From NCBI GenBank assembly GCA_900661335.1, contig CAACVY010000012.1:1-44184 (forward strand): a DNA stretch of 44,184 nt, written 5' to 3'. The stretch's first letter is position 1. Each line of letters begins with the position of its first letter. Below the pieces are notes generated by a model that worked only from the letters and a program-made list of their open reading frames with translations, had not been told where the DNA came from and ran no database searches. The stretch comes from an uncultured bacterium (GTDB lineage: Bacteria; Verrucomicrobiota; Kiritimatiellia; PWTM01). A program made the translations under genes and the position numbers. Positions 28,622 to 39,199 of the stretch are shown piece after piece.

Positions 28622-29956
28622 ATGAAGACGAATCCAAACACGAACTTGACCCGACGAGAGGTCATGTCCACCACGCTGCTGGCGGTGGGTGGATGGTGGC
28701 TGGTGGGCCCGGAATCCCGTGCGGCCTCGAGCGTGCCGAACGCGGGACGGGCCAAAGCAGTGATTCAAATCTGGATGTGGGGAGGGCCTTGCCACATCGA
28801 CACCTTCGACCCCAAACCGAAGGCCGGGTACGACTACTGCGGCCCGCTCGACAAAGACATCCCCACCAACGTGGACGGCATCCGAATCAATGAGAACCTT
28901 CCCATCCTCGCCAAGAACGCGGACAAGTACGCGATCATCCGTACGATGACGCACGGGATCAATGCGCATGAAACTGCGTCGTATGTGGTCCAGACTGGTC
29001 GCAAACCGGGCGATGGGATTGTTTACCCATGCGTCGGTGCGGTGGTCTCGTACTTCAAGGGCTACCGGGGTGGCTACAAGGGCTTGATCCCGCCCTACGT
29101 CGTTCTCACGCGTCCTCAAGGACGTTTCTCGGAAGCAGGTTTTCTCGGCAACCGCTACAAGCCGTTCGCCACCGGCGGCGACCCATCGAGCCGCACTCGG
29201 TTCGTGGTGGAGGGAATTGTGGCCGAAGGGATCACCGAAGAGCGCCAGAAGGCCCGGCGCGATCTCATGTTGGGGTTGGACCGGCTGCGGGCCGCACGCC
29301 CGTCGGATCCGGCGATCCAGGAACTCGACCAGGCGGACCACCAGGCCTACGAGCTCATCTTGGGCGATGCAGGCAAGGTGTTCGACCTGAACCAAGAAAA
29401 GGACGAACTGCGGGATCGCTATGGGCGCACGAAGTTCGGCCAGGCGTGCCTGGTCGCGCGACGGTTGGTGGAGCGGGGCGTCCCCTACGTGACCATCAAC
29501 TACGAGGGCTGGGATACGCACAAGCAGCATTTCACTGCCATGAAGCGCATGCTGCCCGAACTCGATAAGGGTTTCGGCACACTGCTGGAGGATCTGCACG
29601 AACGTGGCTTGCTGGACACGACGATCGTGTGGTGGAGCGGGGAGTTTGGGCGCACGCCGCGGGTTCAATGGGAGCCGCCATGGAATGGCGGGCGCAATCA
29701 CTTCGGTCGCGTGTTTTGCGCCGTGGTGGCTGGCGGCGGCTTCAAAGGCGGGCGCGTGGTGGGAGAGACCGACGAGAAAGGCGAACAGATCGTGCGTCGG
29801 CCCGCGTACCCGTGGGAGCTGATCCGCACCATGTACGTACTGCTCGGCATCGATCCTTCCGCCACCTTGCCACATCCGCAAGGCCGCACGGTGTACGTGA
29901 GCCCCCAACCGAACGAAGGCTACGAAGGCGGCGAGTTGGTCACTGAACTACTATGA
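28622..29956 (+). CDS. DUF1501 domain-containing protein
   Basis: Tat-like N-terminus NLTRREVMSTTLLAVGGWWLVG; IQIWMWGGPCHIDTFDPKP; WWSGEFGRTPRVQW. Confidence 0.92.
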   Translation: MKTNPNTNLTRREVMSTTLLAVGGWWLVGPESRAASSVPNAGRAKAVIQIWMWGGPCHIDTFDPKPKAGYDYCGPLDKDIPTNVDGIRINENLPILAKNADKYAIIRTMTHGINAHETASYVVQTGRKPGDGIVYPCVGAVVSYFKGYRGGYKGLIPPYVVLTRPQGRFSEAGFLGNRYKPFATGGDPSSRTRFVVEGIVAEGITEERQKARRDLMLGLDRLRAARPSDPAIQELDQADHQAYELILGDAGKVFDLNQEKDELRDRYGRTKFGQACLVARRLVERGVPYVTINYEGWDTHKQHFTAMKRMLPELDKGFGTLLEDLHERGLLDTTIVWWSGEFGRTPRVQWEPPWNGGRNHFGRVFCAVVAGGGFKGGRVVGETDEKGEQIVRRPAYPWELIRTMYVLLGIDPSATLPHPQGRTVYVSPQPNEGYEGGELVTELL

Positions 29957-32223
29957 CCCGGAGCCTCCCGATGTCATGGTTCCATAAGTTCGGTGGATGG
30001 TCGGTGGGATGGGGGCTGGCGTTGGCGTCCGCCTGGGGCCAGCAACGCGAACCCCATGCGGCGTACATCTTCCCGGCTGGTGGCATGCGCGGAACCACGT
30101 TCGAAGCGGTTCTCGGCGGCCAGTATCTCGACGGCGCTACAAACCTATTCGTGTCCGGTCGCGGCGTGCGCGGAGTCTGTCTGCGCCACATCCGTTGGCT
30201 CACGCCCCAGCAGTTGAACGGCTTGCGGAACAACTTCGACAAGTATCAGCAACTGCTGGCAATGTCGCGGACAAACGAAACGTACAAAAAAGAAGCCGAG
30301 GATCTCCGGCGGCGACTCGAACAGCAGCTGCGAGAAATCGGCATTGACGAGTTCAGTATGCGGGCACTTCAGGAATATCGCCGCATGGTGAGCGATCCCA
30401 AACGGCAGGTGAATCCGGCCCTCTCGGAGACCGTTCGGCTACGGATTGAAATTGATCCCGACGCGGAAGTGGGTGAACGAGAAGTCCGCCTCCAAGGCGC
30501 CTTGGGAATCACCAACCCGCTCAAGTTCCATGTAGGCGTCCTGCCCGAAAAGCAAGAAAAAGAGCCCAACGACGTGGGCCCCAATGTAGTGACCACCCAG
30601 CCGCCATTGGTGCTCAATGGCCAGATTCTCCCGGGCGACGTGGACCGTTTCCGTATTCGAGCACGAAAGGGCGAACGTCTCGTCGCCTGGGTCCAAGCCC
30701 GAGCGCTCATTCCATACTTAGCGGACGCCGTGCCGGGCTGGTTCCAAGCCGTGCTATCCATCTACGATGCCGACGGCCATGAACTCGCCTATTGCGACGA
30801 CAACCGGTTCGATCCCGACCCAGTCGTTAGCATCGAGGTGCCTGCCGACGGCGAGTATGACATCGAGATCCGGGACTCAATCTTCCGAGGCCGGGAAGAT
30901 TTCGTGTATCGGATCACCGTGGGCACTGTACCCTACATCACCGGCATCTTCCCGCTGGGCGGCCCCGTGGGCACCGAAACGCCGGTTCAGTTGGTCGGCT
31001 GGAACCTTCCGAAGTCCGTCATCCCGTTTCGCCCCACCGCCCCCGGAACGTTCCCAATCGCCGTGCGTGCGGGGGACTTGCTGTCCAACTGGCAGCCGTT
31101 CCGCGCCGATACCTGGCCCGAAGCCATGGAACGAGAACCCAACGATGACCCGACCGCCGCCCAACCGGTCACCGCGCCCTCGATCGTCAATGGTCGGATT
31201 CAAACCCCAGGAGATCGCGATGTGTACCGCTTCGAAGCGTCCGCCGGCGTCGAAGTCGTGGCCGAGGTCTACGCTCGGCGATTGAACTCGCCGGTTGATT
31301 CCATTTTGATTTTGCAAGACTCGAGCGGACGCGAGATCGCGCGCAACGATGATCACACCGACCCGGCCGCAGGCCTGGTGACACATCAAGCGGACTCCCA
31401 ACTGCGAACCCGAATCCCGTCCAACGGCGTCTATTTCCTGGTCATCACGGACACGCAAACCAAGGGAGGGCCCGACTTCGCGTACCGCCTACGTCTCAGC
31501 ACTCCTCGCCCTGATTTCGAACTCCGCGTCGTGCCGGCCTCGGTCAACCTCCGCCCAGGCGCTACGGTCCCCCTCACGGTGTTTGCCGTCCGTCGCGACG
31601 GGTTCCAGGGCCCGATCGACCTGGAACTGGTGAGCCCGACTAACGGGTTCCGCCTCACCGGAAATCGAATCCCCGCCGGGCAAGACAAAGTTCGGATCAC
31701 CTTGACCGGGCCGGCTCAACCCACCGGCCAACTCATTCCCCTCAAGTTGGAGGGCGTGGCCACGATCGGCGACCGTGTCGTGCGGCGGCGAGTTGAACCC
31801 GCCGATGACATGATGCAAGCCTTCTTCTATCGCCATCTCGTGCCCGCGCAGAATTGGTATGCGTTCATCGTGGCCAGCCAGTTCCGCGCCATGCCGCCGA
31901 TCGAACTGGCCGTTCCGGTGCCGGTGCGCCTGGTTCCCGGCAAAACCAGCACCGTACGAGTTCGGAGCTTGATCGGGAATGCCAAGCGACGGTTCGCCCT
32001 TGAGCTCAATGATCCGCCCGAAGGACTGACGCTCGAGAAAGCGAACTGGAGCTCGGACCAGGTGGAACTGCTGCTGAAGGCCGACCGGGAAAAATCCAAA
32101 CCGGGTACCTCCGGTAACCTCATTGTCGAAATCTTCGCGGACGCCGGGCAAGGTGGGCGGAAGTTTCTGATCGGGGTCCTTCCCGCTATCCCCTTCGAAA
32201 TCGTGCCTCCCGAGCCGCCGTAA
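29953..32223 (+). CDS. secreted protein with pre-peptidase C-terminal (PPC)-like domains
   Basis: AAYIFPAGGMRGTTFEAVLGGQYL; EKEPNDVGPN..GDVDRFRIRARKGERLVAWVQA; EREPNDDPTAAQPV..GDRDVYRFEASAGVEVVAEVYA. Confidence 0.85.
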   Translation: MTRSLPMSWFHKFGGWSVGWGLALASAWGQQREPHAAYIFPAGGMRGTTFEAVLGGQYLDGATNLFVSGRGVRGVCLRHIRWLTPQQLNGLRNNFDKYQQLLAMSRTNETYKKEAEDLRRRLEQQLREIGIDEFSMRALQEYRRMVSDPKRQVNPALSETVRLRIEIDPDAEVGEREVRLQGALGITNPLKFHVGVLPEKQEKEPNDVGPNVVTTQPPLVLNGQILPGDVDRFRIRARKGERLVAWVQARALIPYLADAVPGWFQAVLSIYDADGHELAYCDDNRFDPDPVVSIEVPADGEYDIEIRDSIFRGREDFVYRITVGTVPYITGIFPLGGPVGTETPVQLVGWNLPKSVIPFRPTAPGTFPIAVRAGDLLSNWQPFRADTWPEAMEREPNDDPTAAQPVTAPSIVNGRIQTPGDRDVYRFEASAGVEVVAEVYARRLNSPVDSILILQDSSGREIARNDDHTDPAAGLVTHQADSQLRTRIPSNGVYFLVITDTQTKGGPDFAYRLRLSTPRPDFELRVVPASVNLRPGATVPLTVFAVRRDGFQGPIDLELVSPTNGFRLTGNRIPAGQDKVRITLTGPAQPTGQLIPLKLEGVATIGDRVVRRRVEPADDMMQAFFYRHLVPAQNWYAFIVASQFRAMPPIELAVPVPVRLVPGKTSTVRVRSLIGNAKRRFALELNDPPEGLTLEKANWSSDQVELLLKADREKSKPGTSGNLIVEIFADAGQGGRKFLIGVLPAIPFEIVPPEPP

Positions 32224-32439
32224 CCCCTCCAGAGAGTCCCGATGGCGAAACGCTGTGCACGAAAGCGGATGGCCGTCGCCGAAGAGTGTTGCTCGCCCCA
32301 ACGGCGTTCCCTCTCTCTCGCCACGTCGAGAGGATGAGTGCTTTCCCGCACCCGCGAGAGCCTGGAATGCAGCCCCACCGCGCCGCCCCGCGAGTAGCGC
32401 AGCTTGCGATTGATACGCAATCGTGGCAGGAATGGAGCA

Positions 32440-34047
32440 ATGAACCGTCCGGTGATGTGGCTGCTCTTCATTGCAGTCTTGGCCGTTGGAGTGGCGACGC
32501 GAGCACCACGACTCGGTACTCGTCCCATGCACACCGACGAGGCGGTTCAAGCCGTCAAATTCGGGGAGCTCCTGGAAACTGGCCACTACCGTTACGATCC
32601 CCGCGAATACCACGGCCCGACCTTGTACTACGCCGCAGTGGCTTGGGCCCACCTGCGTCGCGTACGCACATTCGAACGTTGCGACGAAATTCTTCTGCGG
32701 ACTGTGCCCTTGTTGTTCGGGCTAGCGACCCTGCTATGGCTCATCCGCATCTCCCCGCCGCTGCGCACCAGCGGACTCCTTTCCGCCGGCGTCTGGATAG
32801 CGACCCAGCCGTTCCTCGTGTTTTACAACCGGTACTTCATCCAAGAGTCGCTCCTCGTTTTCTTCACGGCTGCATCGGTGGGATCGCTGTGGCGCTATCT
32901 GATTTCGCCAGCCCCCAGCCGTGCAATTGTGACCGGCGCTTGGTTCGGCGCCATGCTGGCCACGAAGGAAACTGCGGTGCTGGCATGGGCGGCGCTCGTA
33001 CCGGCCATACTCGCGGCCTGGGCCTCGGGAGTTCCACCGCCGTGGCGAACGCGCGGGTGGCTCAGCTTCGCCCGTGATAAATTAGCCGGCGCGTTGGCGT
33101 TCCTAACCGTCGTGGTGGTGTTTTACTCCTCGTTCTTCACCCACTGGCAAGGCGTGCCGGACATCGTCCGCGCCTTCGCCTACTTCGCCCAACGCGCCAC
33201 CGGACAGGGACACGAAAAACCCTGGTGGTGGTATCTGCAATTGCTCTTCGCATATCGCGCGGGCCCTCTGGGCATCTGGAGCCAATGGTCCCTCGGCGTG
33301 TTCTCTCTCGTCGCGATCGTGACAAGCATGGCGCCCGTCCGCCGCGCGCGTCCCGATCCCCATGAGCCGATCCAATCCGATCGCCCATGGAAAGTCTTCA
33401 TGGCCGTGTGGGTGCTCACGCTCCTCGCCGTCTACTCGGCCATTCCCTACAAGACGCCCTGGTTGATGATGAGCCCGCTGTGGGGCATGTGCGTATTGGC
33501 CGGCTTCGGACTTCAAAGCGTCTGGAACCTCACACTCGGCCACCGACGCTGGCCCCGGTGGGTGGCGCTCGTAACCTTTCTGTTGGGCCTGGCCGACACG
33601 GCCCGCCAAAACCATTGGATTCAGGGACGCTGGATGGCGGACCCGCGCAATCCCTGTGTCTACTCGCACACCTCCACCGATCTGCTCCACGCCGTGCGCC
33701 TCGTGTACGATGCCACCCAACAAGTCCCCACCGGCCGGGACACTCCCATCTTCGTGGTCGCCGAAGAATATTGGCCTTTGCCCTGGTATCTGCGCGCCTA
33801 CCGTCGTGTGGGCTACTGGTCCCAGTTGCCACCCCAATGGCCTGAACCGCCCGTGATCGTCCTCACCAATCCGTCGCTCATGCCCGCCGTCGAGTCCGCC
33901 TTGGGTCCAGGTTTTACGCCCAGTCTCTTCGGCCTGCGGCCGACCGTCGCAGTGGTGGTCTACGTGCGGAACGACATCTGGGAACGCGTGCTCGCACAGC
34001 GAGCTGCTCGACGCGCCTCTCCGAGTCCCGCGCCGTCGTCGCCATGA
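32440..34047 (+). CDS. membrane glycosyltransferase-like protein (TIGR03663/Agl23-like)
   Basis: RPMHTDEAVQAVKFGELLETGHYRYDPREYHGPTLYY, multiple TM helices. Confidence 0.8.
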   Translation: MNRPVMWLLFIAVLAVGVATRAPRLGTRPMHTDEAVQAVKFGELLETGHYRYDPREYHGPTLYYAAVAWAHLRRVRTFERCDEILLRTVPLLFGLATLLWLIRISPPLRTSGLLSAGVWIATQPFLVFYNRYFIQESLLVFFTAASVGSLWRYLISPAPSRAIVTGAWFGAMLATKETAVLAWAALVPAILAAWASGVPPPWRTRGWLSFARDKLAGALAFLTVVVVFYSSFFTHWQGVPDIVRAFAYFAQRATGQGHEKPWWWYLQLLFAYRAGPLGIWSQWSLGVFSLVAIVTSMAPVRRARPDPHEPIQSDRPWKVFMAVWVLTLLAVYSAIPYKTPWLMMSPLWGMCVLAGFGLQSVWNLTLGHRRWPRWVALVTFLLGLADTARQNHWIQGRWMADPRNPCVYSHTSTDLLHAVRLVYDATQQVPTGRDTPIFVVAEEYWPLPWYLRAYRRVGYWSQLPPQWPEPPVIVLTNPSLMPAVESALGPGFTPSLFGLRPTVAVVVYVRNDIWERVLAQRAARRASPSPAPSSP

Positions 34048-34940
34048 GCTCGGCCACCCCCGAGAATGTCACCCACAACATTCGCGGGCAGGTCTGGCGC
34101 TTCGCGGCCTACGCGATGGCCACCGAATGGCAAGTCTTCTTCGACCGCCGGCGAAGCCCCGCACAGGCGGACGGCGCTGCCACCGCCGCCCTGAACCTGC
34201 TGCCGCGACTGGAACAACTTTGGTCACGGTTCATTCCGCACAGCGATATCAGCCGCTTGAACTTTTCCCAGGGCCGCCCAGTGGTCGTGGCCCCAGAAAC
34301 CTGGGATCTGTTGCGGCTTTGCTTGCGCCTGCGCGCGGATACCCATGGGTGTTTCGACCCGGCCTATGCCACGCCACTCAAAGTGCTGCGCGCACTCAAG
34401 GACGGACCAATCCTTCATTTCGATCCCGCCTCCCACTCCATCCAGCTGGCGCACCCCGAGATTCGTTTGGACCTGGGTGCAATCGGAAAGGGATACGCGC
34501 TCGACCTGATGGGCCGCCTCCTACACGACGACTGGGATCTGGACGACTTCTGCCTCTCTGCCGGTGGCAGTACGGTCCTCGCGGGCCATGCGCCGACATT
34601 TGCCGACGGCTGGCCGGTCACCGTGGCGGGCGCCGAGTCCCATCAAATACTCCACCTCGCCCAGCGAGCCTTGAGTGCCAGCGGTTTTGAGGTACGCGGC
34701 GCTCACATCGTAGATCCACGAACCGGCGAGCATCCGGTCCGGTACCGCGGCGTATGGGTGCTGGCCAAGACCGGGGCGGAAGCCGACGCGCTTTCCACGG
34801 CGTTCGCAGTGATGACGCCCGACGAAGTACGACAATGGTTTCGCGCCCCGCGCATCCGTTGCGCGGCACGGCTGAAATTGCTTCCGTCCGAAGGCGGCGG
34901 CGTAGTGGATCTGGGGGAGTGGCCTTCACTCCAGGGTTGA
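34044..34940 (+). CDS. apbE: FAD:protein FMN transferase (ApbE family)
   Basis: DLGAIGKGYALD, LSAGGSTVLAG, TGAEADALSTAFAVM. Confidence 0.88.
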   Translation: MSSATPENVTHNIRGQVWRFAAYAMATEWQVFFDRRRSPAQADGAATAALNLLPRLEQLWSRFIPHSDISRLNFSQGRPVVVAPETWDLLRLCLRLRADTHGCFDPAYATPLKVLRALKDGPILHFDPASHSIQLAHPEIRLDLGAIGKGYALDLMGRLLHDDWDLDDFCLSAGGSTVLAGHAPTFADGWPVTVAGAESHQILHLAQRALSASGFEVRGAHIVDPRTGEHPVRYRGVWVLAKTGAEADALSTAFAVMTPDEVRQWFRAPRIRCAARLKLLPSEGGGVVDLGEWPSLQG

Positions 34941-35424
34941 TCGGTCCGCGATCGTCGGTGGCTCGTCGCCGGGCCTTCGGGGCCAGGGCCGTCGTTCGGC
35001 GGTTCGGATTGTGCCCGCTCGAGTCCTCACGTCGCCGCAGCGCGTCCACCCAGAGCCGCAGGTTAGGGCTTCTCGCTCCTCCGCAAGCATGACGCTGCAC
35101 CCCTCCCATCGTCACCCGCACTCGAGCGCCGAGAGGATCCACCCGCCTGGTCCCTGCCCGGAGCCCATCCCGGACCCACCCGACCATACCCGTTCGAAGG
35201 CTTGGAAAAAGTTTCCGTGGGGCCGTCCAACCCCTTGACAAGCGACTTCAGCTGTCTTGGAACGGTGGACTCCCTCCAGCGACCGCGGTCCCGCAAGGAA
35301 CGCCGCGCACGCCCGCGCAACGCCGAGCGCGGTCATCAATCCCAAGGATCGCATTCGACCCGACGAAACGACGAACGATTCCACGCCACCCTGGAGAAAT
35401 TTGGACCGTGTTCCTTCTCCGTGG

Positions 35425-36603
35425 CTATGCCAACGGCCCGCTGTAAGGCTCTAAGATTTTCCGCCACTGCTGACGGATCACATCCCACGAGTAGCGGCTC
35501 GCCACCAATGCACGGCCCGCATTCCCCAAACGGCGAGCCAACTCCGGGTCGTTCGCCACGCGCACGATGGTCTCCGCGAACTCCTGCGGCTCAACAATGA
35601 GCGCGTGGTGGCCCAACTCAACCGCAAGTCCTTCCACTGCCTTGGCCGTCGCGATCACCGGCTTGGCTGCCGCCATGTACTCGAGGACTTTCAAGCGGGT
35701 TCCGGACCCTGTAAAAATCGGCGCCAAGCACACCGTGGCGCGTTCGAGGTAGGGTGCCACATCGGGCACGCGGCCCGCCCAGATGATCGCCGGATGCCAC
35801 CGGCCCGTGGGGATCGGGCCGCCGGTGACCAACAACCGAAACCGTCCCGGCATCTGGCGCTCCAACTCCGGTAGTACCGTGTGCGAAAGAAACTCCAACG
35901 CGACTCGGTTTGGCTGATAATCGAGCTTTCCCATGAAAAACAGGACGGTCGGTACGTCGTGCAATGCAGACGCCACCTCGGGTGACACGGCCGCGTGGGC
36001 ACGAGCGGCATGGTCCAGGTCTGTGCCATTGGGCACCACGTGCACGCGGTCGGCTGGCAAGCCGTACCGAAGGCGAAACACCGCTGCATCGGTTTCGGAA
36101 CACGCGATGATTTCATCAGCCGCGTGCGTGACCCGACGTTCCCACGCCTCGACCATTCGTGTCCATAGGTGGGTGCGTCCAAATCGTTCCGCGATGGCCT
36201 GCGCGAGCACATCGTGCGCATCGAGAATGATGGGCGGGCGAATCTCCATCCGGCGGAAGGGCGCATAGGCCCAAATGGAGGTCAGCACGATCACCGCGGG
36301 CTGTTCTCGCACCACCGCGCGCCGAACCCGATCCGAGACCCATGGCAGAAAAAAGTGAAACAGCCCCCAATTGATGCCGATTTTTCTGCGCCCTAAATTC
36401 GGCCAAAACACCTCCCCGCGCCATCGGGGATGCGGCGGTACGGGTTGAATCAGCCAAGCACGCGAACCCAACAGCTGCAGCAACGCCTCGATCCGCCGGC
36501 CGCCTCCAAACGCGATGTGGTTCAGATTCCAGTAGGAGAGCACCAGAATCGGCGCGCCGGGACGCGCGTCGAGTCCTTCGCGGGATGATCGCGCCTCAGC
36601 CAT
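35425..36603 (-). CDS. glycosyltransferase (GT4-like fold)
   Basis: VHVVPNGTDLDHAARA, LFFMGKLDYQPNRVALEFLSHTVLPEL, VCLAPIFTGSGTRLKVLEYMAAAKPVIAT. Confidence 0.9.
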   Translation of the reverse strand: MAEARSSREGLDARPGAPILVLSYWNLNHIAFGGGRRIEALLQLLGSRAWLIQPVPPHPRWRGEVFWPNLGRRKIGINWGLFHFFLPWVSDRVRRAVVREQPAVIVLTSIWAYAPFRRMEIRPPIILDAHDVLAQAIAERFGRTHLWTRMVEAWERRVTHAADEIIACSETDAAVFRLRYGLPADRVHVVPNGTDLDHAARAHAAVSPEVASALHDVPTVLFFMGKLDYQPNRVALEFLSHTVLPELERQMPGRFRLLVTGGPIPTGRWHPAIIWAGRVPDVAPYLERATVCLAPIFTGSGTRLKVLEYMAAAKPVIATAKAVEGLAVELGHHALIVEPQEFAETIVRVANDPELARRLGNAGRALVASRYSWDVIRQQWRKILEPYSGPLA

Positions 36604-37585
36604 GGGGCCGATCATCGTTCCCTTTGCCGAGACCGACTCGTCGCTCGAGCCGCCGGATTCGATACAGGAGCTCGTCCTGCGCCGCGCGGACTCGGTCCAG
36701 CATTTCGGCCATCACACCCACCAAGTAGATGAGGACCGCTACGCCCCCCAATGCGGCGGCGACAAAGCCGGCCCACTTGTGCGGCGAGAACCCACCGCTG
36801 TAGATCCGCCAACCCAGGAGGAACAGCGATAACAGCGCGGCAATTGAACCGGGCACGGCCGACAGCCAGCCGAAAAACCGTAGCGGCTTGTAGTCCCGGT
36901 AGGTCTTCAAAATGATGGCGGCCGTGCGCCACCCATAACGCCACAAGTTGTTCGCCACGCGCGATTCGCCGTGCTCACGGGTGCCCCGCACGCGCACGGG
37001 CACCTCGACCATGCGAAGGCCAGCGAACGCCAACGCTAGAAACGTTTCGTGCGTGTAGGTGAAATCTCCCAACAACACGAGCCGCAAGAACGCCTCCGGA
37101 CCATAGGCGCGAAACCCACAGGAGACGTCGTGAAACGTCCGGCCAGTCAGTCGGCTCACCCAACGTGACATGAACGAGTTGCCCCACCGCTTCACCCGCG
37201 GCATCTCCGGCTCCAATGCGGGGTCGAGAAACCGGGACGCAGTCGCGAAGTCCGCCTCGCCTCGCACCACAGGCCCTGCCACGAGCGGAATGTCGGCCGG
37301 ATCGAACTGGCCATCTGCATCGATGGTGACAATCACATCCGCGCCGAGCTGCATGGACTTCTCCAGGCCGCTGCGGAACGCGGCCCCGACACCACGTCGT
37401 ACCGGATGCTGCACCAAGTGCGCGCCTTCCTCTAAGGCAATCGCCGCCGTCCGATCCGTCGAACCGTCATCCACGACCACGACCTCCACCTGGTCCACGG
37501 AAGGAAGTTTGCGTGGGACCCGGCGGATGACGTCGCGCAACGTGGCTTCTTCGTTCAAAGCGGGAATTTGAACGACCAGTTTCAT
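36596..37585 (-). CDS. GT2-family glycosyltransferase (dolichyl-phosphate mannose synthase-like) with C-terminal TM segments
   Basis: VVQIPALNEEATLRDVIRRVP, VVVDDGSTDRTAAIA, IVTIDADGQFDPADIP. Confidence 0.92.
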   Translation of the reverse strand: MKLVVQIPALNEEATLRDVIRRVPRKLPSVDQVEVVVVDDGSTDRTAAIALEEGAHLVQHPVRRGVGAAFRSGLEKSMQLGADVIVTIDADGQFDPADIPLVAGPVVRGEADFATASRFLDPALEPEMPRVKRWGNSFMSRWVSRLTGRTFHDVSCGFRAYGPEAFLRLVLLGDFTYTHETFLALAFAGLRMVEVPVRVRGTREHGESRVANNLWRYGWRTAAIILKTYRDYKPLRFFGWLSAVPGSIAALLSLFLLGWRIYSGGFSPHKWAGFVAAALGGVAVLIYLVGVMAEMLDRVRAAQDELLYRIRRLERRVGLGKGNDDRPHG

Positions 37586-38478
37586 AGTCCAAGCTTACGG
37601 CGAACCTCGGCCTCGATCCGAGCGGCTCGATAGCGATCGTCGCACCGCAAGCGTGACGCCTCGTCCAGCTCGGCCCACGCGGGTTCCTCGACGCGTCCGT
37701 CCCGGCTCTCGATCCGGAGGCCGTGGTCTGTGCGGTAGACGCGGCCTCGCAAGACTCGGCCGGTGCGCAAGGCTACCGTCACTTCTTCGCCATCCTCCGC
37801 GCGCGGATAGATCGTCGCGATCTGCTGAGTGACCTCTTGGCGGACCGCGGCGATCTGTTCTTCGGACGGTGGCGGGAGCGTCCCCGTGGGCGGAGCTTCC
37901 TCGGTCGTAGATTCCAGATCGCGTGACAAGGTCGAGCGCCACCAAGCCCACGAAGAGGGACCCGCCGCTCGCCACACCAACCACCCCACCCCGATCAGCA
38001 CGGCCAACACCCACACGCCTCGCACCCACCGCTCCAAGCGCTCCCGACGGCGTGCACGTTCCGCCATGGATTCGCCAGTCGCGGTGTGGTAGCCGCAACG
38101 CGGACACACCACATCCCCCGGCTCCAACTCGAATTGGCACGCCGGACAAACGCGTGCATACCCTGCACCTCGAAGATCTTTCCGCAGCTGGATCGGGTGC
38201 GCGCTGGGAGGTACGTGCTCGCGCCCGTTCTGCGCCCTCTCCGGCCCCTCGGCCGGTACAGCCGTCGCCGTGGCCGCTGACGTTTCCGCGCCGGCCGCCC
38301 CTGAACTCTGGGACGGCGAAGCGGCCACCGCCAACCTGGACCCAGCCGAGCGTGGTCCAACGGACGTGGCAATTCGGGTCATGCAGGACGGACAAAACAC
38401 GACCGGCGAAGCCCCCGACCCGACCTCCACTGCTCGCCCGCAGCGCGGACACACGATCGAATTGGACTCACCCACCAT
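37582..38478 (-). CDS. hypothetical protein: two zinc ribbons, one TM helix, C-terminal beta domain
   Basis: CPRCGRAVEVGSGASPVVFCPSC; CPACQFELEPGDVVCPRCGYH; TM VWVLAVLIGVGWLVW; ATGA overlap with the GT2 gene. Confidence 0.75.
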   Translation of the reverse strand: MVGESNSIVCPRCGRAVEVGSGASPVVFCPSCMTRIATSVGPRSAGSRLAVAASPSQSSGAAGAETSAATATAVPAEGPERAQNGREHVPPSAHPIQLRKDLRGAGYARVCPACQFELEPGDVVCPRCGYHTATGESMAERARRRERLERWVRGVWVLAVLIGVGWLVWRAAGPSSWAWWRSTLSRDLESTTEEAPPTGTLPPPSEEQIAAVRQEVTQQIATIYPRAEDGEEVTVALRTGRVLRGRVYRTDHGLRIESRDGRVEEPAWAELDEASRLRCDDRYRAARIEAEVRRKLGL

Positions 38479-38735
38479 GCGCCGGCATTCTAGGAGTCCA
38501 CGGCGGCCACCGCAACGCAAGGCGCGCCCTCGCCACAGAATGTTCCCAACCGAACTCTCGCGTCGTATCGCCCCAGCTGCGGGTGCACTCAAGAACACCC
38601 TCCAAGCCGCCGACCACTCGCGGTTCCGCGCGTGCAACACAGGGACTGTTCGACGCTTTACGGAACACCGTACCCTGGGGGACTGGCGCCAGCGAAGCCC
38701 TGGGTTGGATTGATCCGATCGAAGTTCGACGCTAA

Positions 38736-38753
38736 AGTTAGCGAAGGCTAACT
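38736..38753. promoter_or_regulatory. candidate DtxR/MntR-type box (AGTTAGC-GAAG-GCTAACT)
   Basis: perfect 7-bp inverted repeat, 4-nt spacer, 2 nt before ATG38756. Confidence 0.65.
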
Positions 38754-38755
38754 CC

Positions 38756-39199
38756 ATGCGTCGGTACTCCAGCGCCAGCGAAGAAGACTATCTCGAGGCG
38801 ATTTTCACCCTCGCGGCTCGTCGCCGGTCCGTCCGCCCGAGCGACGTGGCGACCTTGATGGGCGTGCGCCGCCCGAGTGTGTCCATAGCTCTGCGTCGGC
38901 TCGCCTCGAAAGGTTGGATCCACCATCGCACGTATGGAGACGTTCGCCTCACGGCCGCCGGCTATCACCGCGCCCGTGCCGTGGCGGCCGGTCATCGAAC
39001 GCTGAGAGAATTCTTGATCCTGGTCTTGGGTTGTTCGCCGCGGACGGCCGATCGGATGGCGTGCGCCATGGAACACTCGGTGCCCCCACGCGTGACGGCA
39101 CGCCTCGGCCGCCTGGTGGAGGCACTCCGGGCTCATCCGGCGGTCATCCACCAGATCCGGAACGGAACTGCACCACGAGCTCGGGGGGCTCCTGAATGA
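38756..39199 (+). CDS. DtxR/MntR-family metalloregulator
   Basis: SASEEDYLEAIFTLAARRRSVRPSDVATLMGVRRPSVSIALRRLASKGWIHHRTYGDVRLTAAGYHRA; metal ligands D, E, H, C, EH. Confidence 0.9.
   Translation: MRRYSSASEEDYLEAIFTLAARRRSVRPSDVATLMGVRRPSVSIALRRLASKGWIHHRTYGDVRLTAAGYHRARAVAAGHRTLREFLILVLGCSPRTADRMACAMEHSVPPRVTARLGRLVEALRAHPAVIHQIRNGTAPRARGAPE

Noticed and set aside
26965-32223. DUF1549/DUF1553 - DUF1501 - PPC trio as a novel system
   Set aside because: This combination is a recurrent module in Planctomycetes/Verrucomicrobia genomes, of unknown function but well known.
31489-32652. 387-aa minus-strand ORF
   Set aside because: Antisense shadow of the PPC-domain gene and the start of the Agl23-like gene; composition typical of a shadow frame.
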